DNA of 64,000 nucleotides from Shewanella pealeana ATCC 700345 (GTDB lineage Bacteria > Pseudomonadota > Gammaproteobacteria > Enterobacterales > Shewanellaceae), in assembly GCF_000018285.1 (NCBI RefSeq), contig NC_009901.1, positions 3,905,001 to 3,969,000 of the forward strand. Reading direction: 5' to 3'. Position numbers and translations under genes: made by a program. A model generated the notes under the pieces. The model saw only the letters and a program-made list of their open reading frames with translations, did no database searches and had not been told where the DNA came from. Of the stretch, positions 60,819 to 64,000 are shown in pieces; position 1 is the first letter of the stretch, and each line of letters opens with the position of its first letter.

Positions 60819-62702
60819 TTACTGAGGCATGCTACCCTGAATGATTGTCGCGCTATTATGGCTTCCCGTAGAAGTCACAACAGCAGTGTTACTTGCATTG
60901 TATTGCATAATTGAAACATGGTTACCTGCGCCACCATAAACAAATACGTCTGTAGTGTGATTGTCACCTGTTTGAGCTACAGTAATATCATTTTCAGCGC
61001 CCCACCAAGACTCAACTGATGCTTCGTTAAACTCACCAGTTTGTGAAATATCAACAACCGACTGGTCATGCGATGCATCAGCATAAACACGGTTACTGGT
61101 ACCATCTTGTGAAACCATAAGGATATTATCCGCTCCCCAAGTACCTGCACCAACGGTGTCACCGTAATAACTAGGTGTATTCCCCCCCCCCGTAATGACG
61201 TTATCAGAACCTTGCTGGTCAATGATGATTTGGCTACCGCTACCATAACGCGTGCCAGCACCAGCATAGTTACCCTCACCATTTTGATTAATACTAATGC
61301 TGTTGCCATAACTGTCATCTGCTTGCTCAACAACTGCAGTATTGTTTTCGCCTACTTGAACAATAACGGCTGCATCACCGTTACCCGCTTGGCTTACAAT
61401 TGCTTCATTACCGTTACCCGCAGTGCTACCACTTTGAGTCAGTGTTAGTTGGTTGTTTGAACCACCCTGTGTCACGTTGGCAACGTTTGACTCATCAAAT
61501 TGAGTAATGGTTGCCGTTTGAGCTGTACCAGTCTGATTAACTGTGGCGCTGTTACCTTGGTCTTGCTGGCTTAACGAAACAACACTTAAGTCACTTGCTT
61601 GAGTGATATTAGCAACTTGGCCTGCACCTGACTGATTAACTGATGCTTGGTTTTGATTACCAATTTGCTCAACCATAGCAGACTGTGAAGTGCCCGCATC
61701 CGCAGTTTGATTTACATAGATGTTGTTAAGGTTACCTGTTTGGCTAGCGCTTAACGTATTACCTAAATGCTCTGAACCCGCTTGATTAGCAAAAAGGCCG
61801 TTACCATTGCCTGTTTGTGTTGCGGTAACTGAGTCATTAGCTTGCTGGTTAATATAGCCTTGGTTGTTATTACCAACTTGCTCAAGGTTTGCTACAGCAA
61901 GTTCACCAGTTTGAGAAACACTGGCAATGTTTGCATCGCCTAACTGACTAACATTCGCTGTGGTTTGCATCGCTGTTTGGCTAATATAACCATTATTGCC
62001 TGCACCATTTTGGTTAAGGGTCGCCACTGTCGAGTCTGATTTATCATAATGATCATCTGCATTAGTGAACTGGTCGATAACACCAATGTTCGCACTGCCT
62101 GTTTGGTTTAGCTCTGCAGTTGCATAATCAGCATCACCTTGCTGAATCGTTGCATTATTACCGCCACCTACATTTTGGGTGATGGTTGCACTTGCGTGAT
62201 CTGTTGCCATGTTATTGATAAATGCCGTATCACCAGAACCGTTTTGAGTAATGCTTGATAGTGAGCCATCTGCACTATCTTGGAAAATACTCGCATCGTT
62301 AGTATCACCATTTTGGGTGATTATCGCAGTCGCTTGCTCTTGTGTGCCGCGTTGCAGCCTGATGCTTGCGTAGTTACCATCACCAGTAGTGTCAACTGTA
62401 GCCGTCGAAGTACTAATCTCATCGTGCTGCTGGATATTGGCTTGGTTACCATTACCTAACTGATCAATATCAGCAGTCGCGAAAGAGGTTTCAGTTTGTG
62501 AGATAGACGCTTCGTTCGTGCTACCGTTTTGATCGACTGTTGCAGTATTGTTTGAGCTTTCGATAGATTGAGATACGTATGCTTGGTTGGTATCACCAGC
62601 TTGATTTACTGTTGCAGTATTATTAGTGCTTTCTGCTGCGTAAGCGCTAGTCGATGCAAATATCGCTGATGAGACCAGCAGTGCAATTTTAGTGTGTTTC
62701 AT
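60819..62702 (-). CDS. Large curlin-repeat amyloid protein
   Basis: A 627-residue exported protein: signal peptide ending STSAYAAES, then about 25 curlin-type repeats of 21-24 residues with the pattern N-x-A-x-I/V-x-Q-x-G-x-x-N-x-A. E. coli CsgA has five such repeats in 151 residues. The pattern predicts a secreted functional amyloid on the cell surface. No csgB, csgD, csgE, csgF or csgG gene is visible in the window, so export machinery must be encoded elsewhere. A ten-G run encodes Gly505-507. Strand opposite to the neighbouring SPFH gene. Confidence 0.87.
   Translation of the reverse strand: MKHTKIALLVSSAIFASTSAYAAESTNNTATVNQAGDTNQAYVSQSIESSNNTATVDQNGSTNEASISQTETSFATADIDQLGNGNQANIQQHDEISTSTATVDTTGDGNYASIRLQRGTQEQATAIITQNGDTNDASIFQDSADGSLSSITQNGSGDTAFINNMATDHASATITQNVGGGNNATIQQGDADYATAELNQTGSANIGVIDQFTNADDHYDKSDSTVATLNQNGAGNNGYISQTAMQTTANVSQLGDANIASVSQTGELAVANLEQVGNNNQGYINQQANDSVTATQTGNGNGLFANQAGSEHLGNTLSASQTGNLNNIYVNQTADAGTSQSAMVEQIGNQNQASVNQSGAGQVANITQASDLSVVSLSQQDQGNSATVNQTGTAQTATITQFDESNVANVTQGGSNNQLTLTQSGSTAGNGNEAIVSQAGNGDAAVIVQVGENNTAVVEQADDSYGNSISINQNGEGNYAGAGTRYGSGSQIIIDQQGSDNVITGGGNTPSYYGDTVGAGTWGADNILMVSQDGTSNRVYADASHDQSVVDISQTGEFNEASVESWWGAENDITVAQTGDNHTTDVFVYGGAGNHVSIMQYNASNTAVVTSTGSHNSATIIQGSMPQ
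61182..61191 (-). repeat. G10 homopolymer in the curlin-repeat gene
   Basis: Ten consecutive G on the coding strand at codons 504-507 (ITGGGNT). The frame is intact at this length; a one-base change would cut the last 120 residues. Confidence 0.9.
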
Positions 62703-63234
62703 ATCCCTATACCCTTTCCCTTGGTTATCATGATGAGGTAACAGATAAGCCTGTTTACCACGACTTGGAGCTATTGTTCTTAGTTAGCAGTCAGCTCCAA
62801 TGACACAATATTTGAACAGCTCATGCGCAATAACATGTGCAATAAATAGTTATATTGATAAACACTTAAAGCATGCCGCCAAATTATTGGCACTGATTAT
62901 GCGCAGTGCAAGCAATCTCTGAATCCCCCCAAAGTATTAAGCCAATCTAGCCTAAAGTCGTATAATCCCAGCTAATATAGACTTAACTACTACCCACGCC
63001 CTTCTCTCGCCCCCTTTCAAAAGTGTGCAAACAAGTAAAATTCCAACTTAATGAAACCGCGTATGATCAAACAGAAACTCATCATGTCCCCCTAAAAACT
63101 CAAGCTCCAAAATACTTGTGCAACAAAAAACGAGAGTCACAAAAAACAAACAAACACAACCAAAAGCACACAATCATTTCATCGTGGTAACTTTACTGGT
63201 ATCTTTGCTGCGCATATTTAGAAAGGACACTCCA
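62703..63234. other. Divergent promoter region of curlin and SPFH genes, no gene seen
   Basis: About 530 bp of AT-rich DNA, with long A-rich stretches at 63110-63180. It should hold both promoters. No RNA, repeat or convincing regulator site is recognised. Confidence 0.5.
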
Positions 63235-64000
63235 ATGCTACAAAAATCAAAACTTAGCCAATTTTTCAAATCGGCTTCAGTGGTAAAGCTACTACCGCTT
63301 GCACTCATAATCATCGCCATCTTTAACTCCTACTTCATCGTTATTGAAGGTCATGTCGGCGTAGTGAAACGCTTTGGCGAAGCCAAGGATCAACAAAATC
63401 CTGGTTTACACTTTAAGATCCCCTTTATTGAAACCGTCGAGATGATTGAAGTGCGTACCCGTAAGAATGCCGAGAAAATGGCCTCTAGTACTAAAGAACA
63501 GATGCCAGTAACAATTGAGGTTTCGGTTAACTGGACAGTTAATAAAGAAGCCGCGTTAGAGTTATTTAAACGTTACGGCGGCCTTACTCAATTTGAACAA
63601 CGCATTCTGGACCCGCGTTTTCGCTCGGCAACCAAAGACACTATCCCTCAATTTGAAGCAGAGCAGCTTATACAAGACCGAGCCAGTGCAATTCAGGGCA
63701 TCGAGCGTCGCTTAGCCGAAGAAATGGAAGGCTTCCCTGTTGTGGTCGATAACATTCAAATTGAAAACATTATTCTGCCGCAAAAATACATTAACTCGAT
63801 TGAAATCAAGCAGACAGAAAAGAACCTTGCTGCCGCTGAGGAGCATAAGCTTGAGCGTCAACGCCTTGAAGCATTAAGAGCAGTAAACACCGCCGATGCA
63901 CGAGCGAAAGGCATTCTTAAAGTGGCTGAGGCCGAAGCGCAATCCATACTGCTAAAAGGTAAAGCTGAGGCACAGGCAATTGAAGCCAAAGCTAAGGCAC
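63235..64000 (+). CDS. SPFH/prohibitin-family membrane protein (3' end beyond window)
   Basis: The first 255 codons of an SPFH (stomatin/prohibitin/flotillin/HflC) protein. It has one N-terminal membrane helix (about 17-36) followed by the SPFH domain (EGHVGVVKRFGEAKDQQNPG, KIPFIETVEMIEVRTR) and the start of a long Glu/Ala/Lys-rich coiled coil (KLERQRLEALRAVNTADARA). Such proteins form large rings that organise membrane domains or modulate proteases. GAAAGGA ribosome site precedes the ATG at 63235. No stop is reached before the window ends. Confidence 0.9.
   Translation, partial: MLQKSKLSQFFKSASVVKLLPLALIIIAIFNSYFIVIEGHVGVVKRFGEAKDQQNPGLHFKIPFIETVEMIEVRTRKNAEKMASSTKEQMPVTIEVSVNWTVNKEAALELFKRYGGLTQFEQRILDPRFRSATKDTIPQFEAEQLIQDRASAIQGIERRLAEEMEGFPVVVDNIQIENIILPQKYINSIEIKQTEKNLAAAEEHKLERQRLEALRAVNTADARAKGILKVAEAEAQSILLKGKAEAQAIEAKAKA

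Noticed and set aside
1..64000. CRISPR arrays, tRNA, rRNA, phage or intact insertion sequences
   Set aside because: Read for spacer-repeat patterns, CCA-type cloverleaf ends and transposase motifs; none was convincing.

Overview
The window is chromosomal DNA from a marine-type gammaproteobacterium. Gene content points to Shewanella or a close relative (Alteromonadales): anaerobic molybdopterin reductase genes with an FNR-type site, several GGDEF proteins, a GlyGly-CTERM surface protein, a DUF3069 protein, a DUF3718 protein and a CLCA_X-type protein. The genus call is inference from gene families, not from a marker gene. No rRNA, tRNA, CRISPR array, phage or intact insertion sequence was recognised.

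Layout. 0-5.4 kb: an interspersed repeat, then NAD-malic enzyme maeA, then a polysulfide/thiosulfate-reductase-like A+B pair without a membrane subunit. 5.4-6.9 kb: a 1.5 kb gene-poor stretch. 6.9-15.5 kb: DUF3069 protein, PAP2 phosphatase, two tandem TPR-GGDEF cyclases, queG, dodecin, and an AhpD-like protein divergent from a LysR gene. 15.5-19.7 kb: an scsABCD-like periplasmic thiol-redox cluster. 19.9-23.3 kb: metE/metR divergon with recognisable MetR and MetJ sites. 23.3-31.1 kb: HDOD protein, SGNH lipoprotein, btuB behind a cobalamin riboswitch, a secreted unknown, a blaI/blaR1-type pair with its operator, and a secreted alpha-beta-barrel-like protein. 31.6-39.6 kb: FMN reductase/LysR pair, a symporter fused to a solute-binding domain, rsuA, pyrC, a DUF3718 protein, a zincin-like protein and a parvulin. 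39.6-44.5 kb: PQQ-type sugar dehydrogenase between two copies of a second repeat family, then an ATP-grasp ligase overlapping an amidohydrolase-metallopeptidase fusion. 45-50 kb: PAP2 enzyme, a GGDEF protein, and a large surface protein gene broken by a 14-bp duplication and a nonsense codon. 50.2-58.6 kb: CDGSH-glutamate-synthase fusion, HAD phosphatase, a GlnD-like protein with a degenerate HD motif, an unknown protein behind a structured leader, a barrel protein and a beta-CASP hydrolase. 58.8-64 kb: porin, YdcH-like protein, a 627-residue curlin-repeat protein, and the start of an SPFH/prohibitin-like gene.

The most interesting points: (1) the translationally coupled ATP-grasp ligase plus amidohydrolase/HExxxH metallopeptidase, a candidate peptide ligation/cleavage system; (2) runs of 8, 9 and 10 G inside three nearby cell-envelope genes, possible phase-variable sites; (3) the doubly broken GlyGly-CTERM gene, where removing one 14-bp copy restores one frame up to a single in-frame TGA; (4) a GlnD-like protein that seems to have lost its HD residues; (5) three copies of a 267-281 bp repeat with inverted ends, one sitting between a CRP-like site and maeA; (6) several fusions (CDGSH-GltS, symporter-SBP, M56-TonB).
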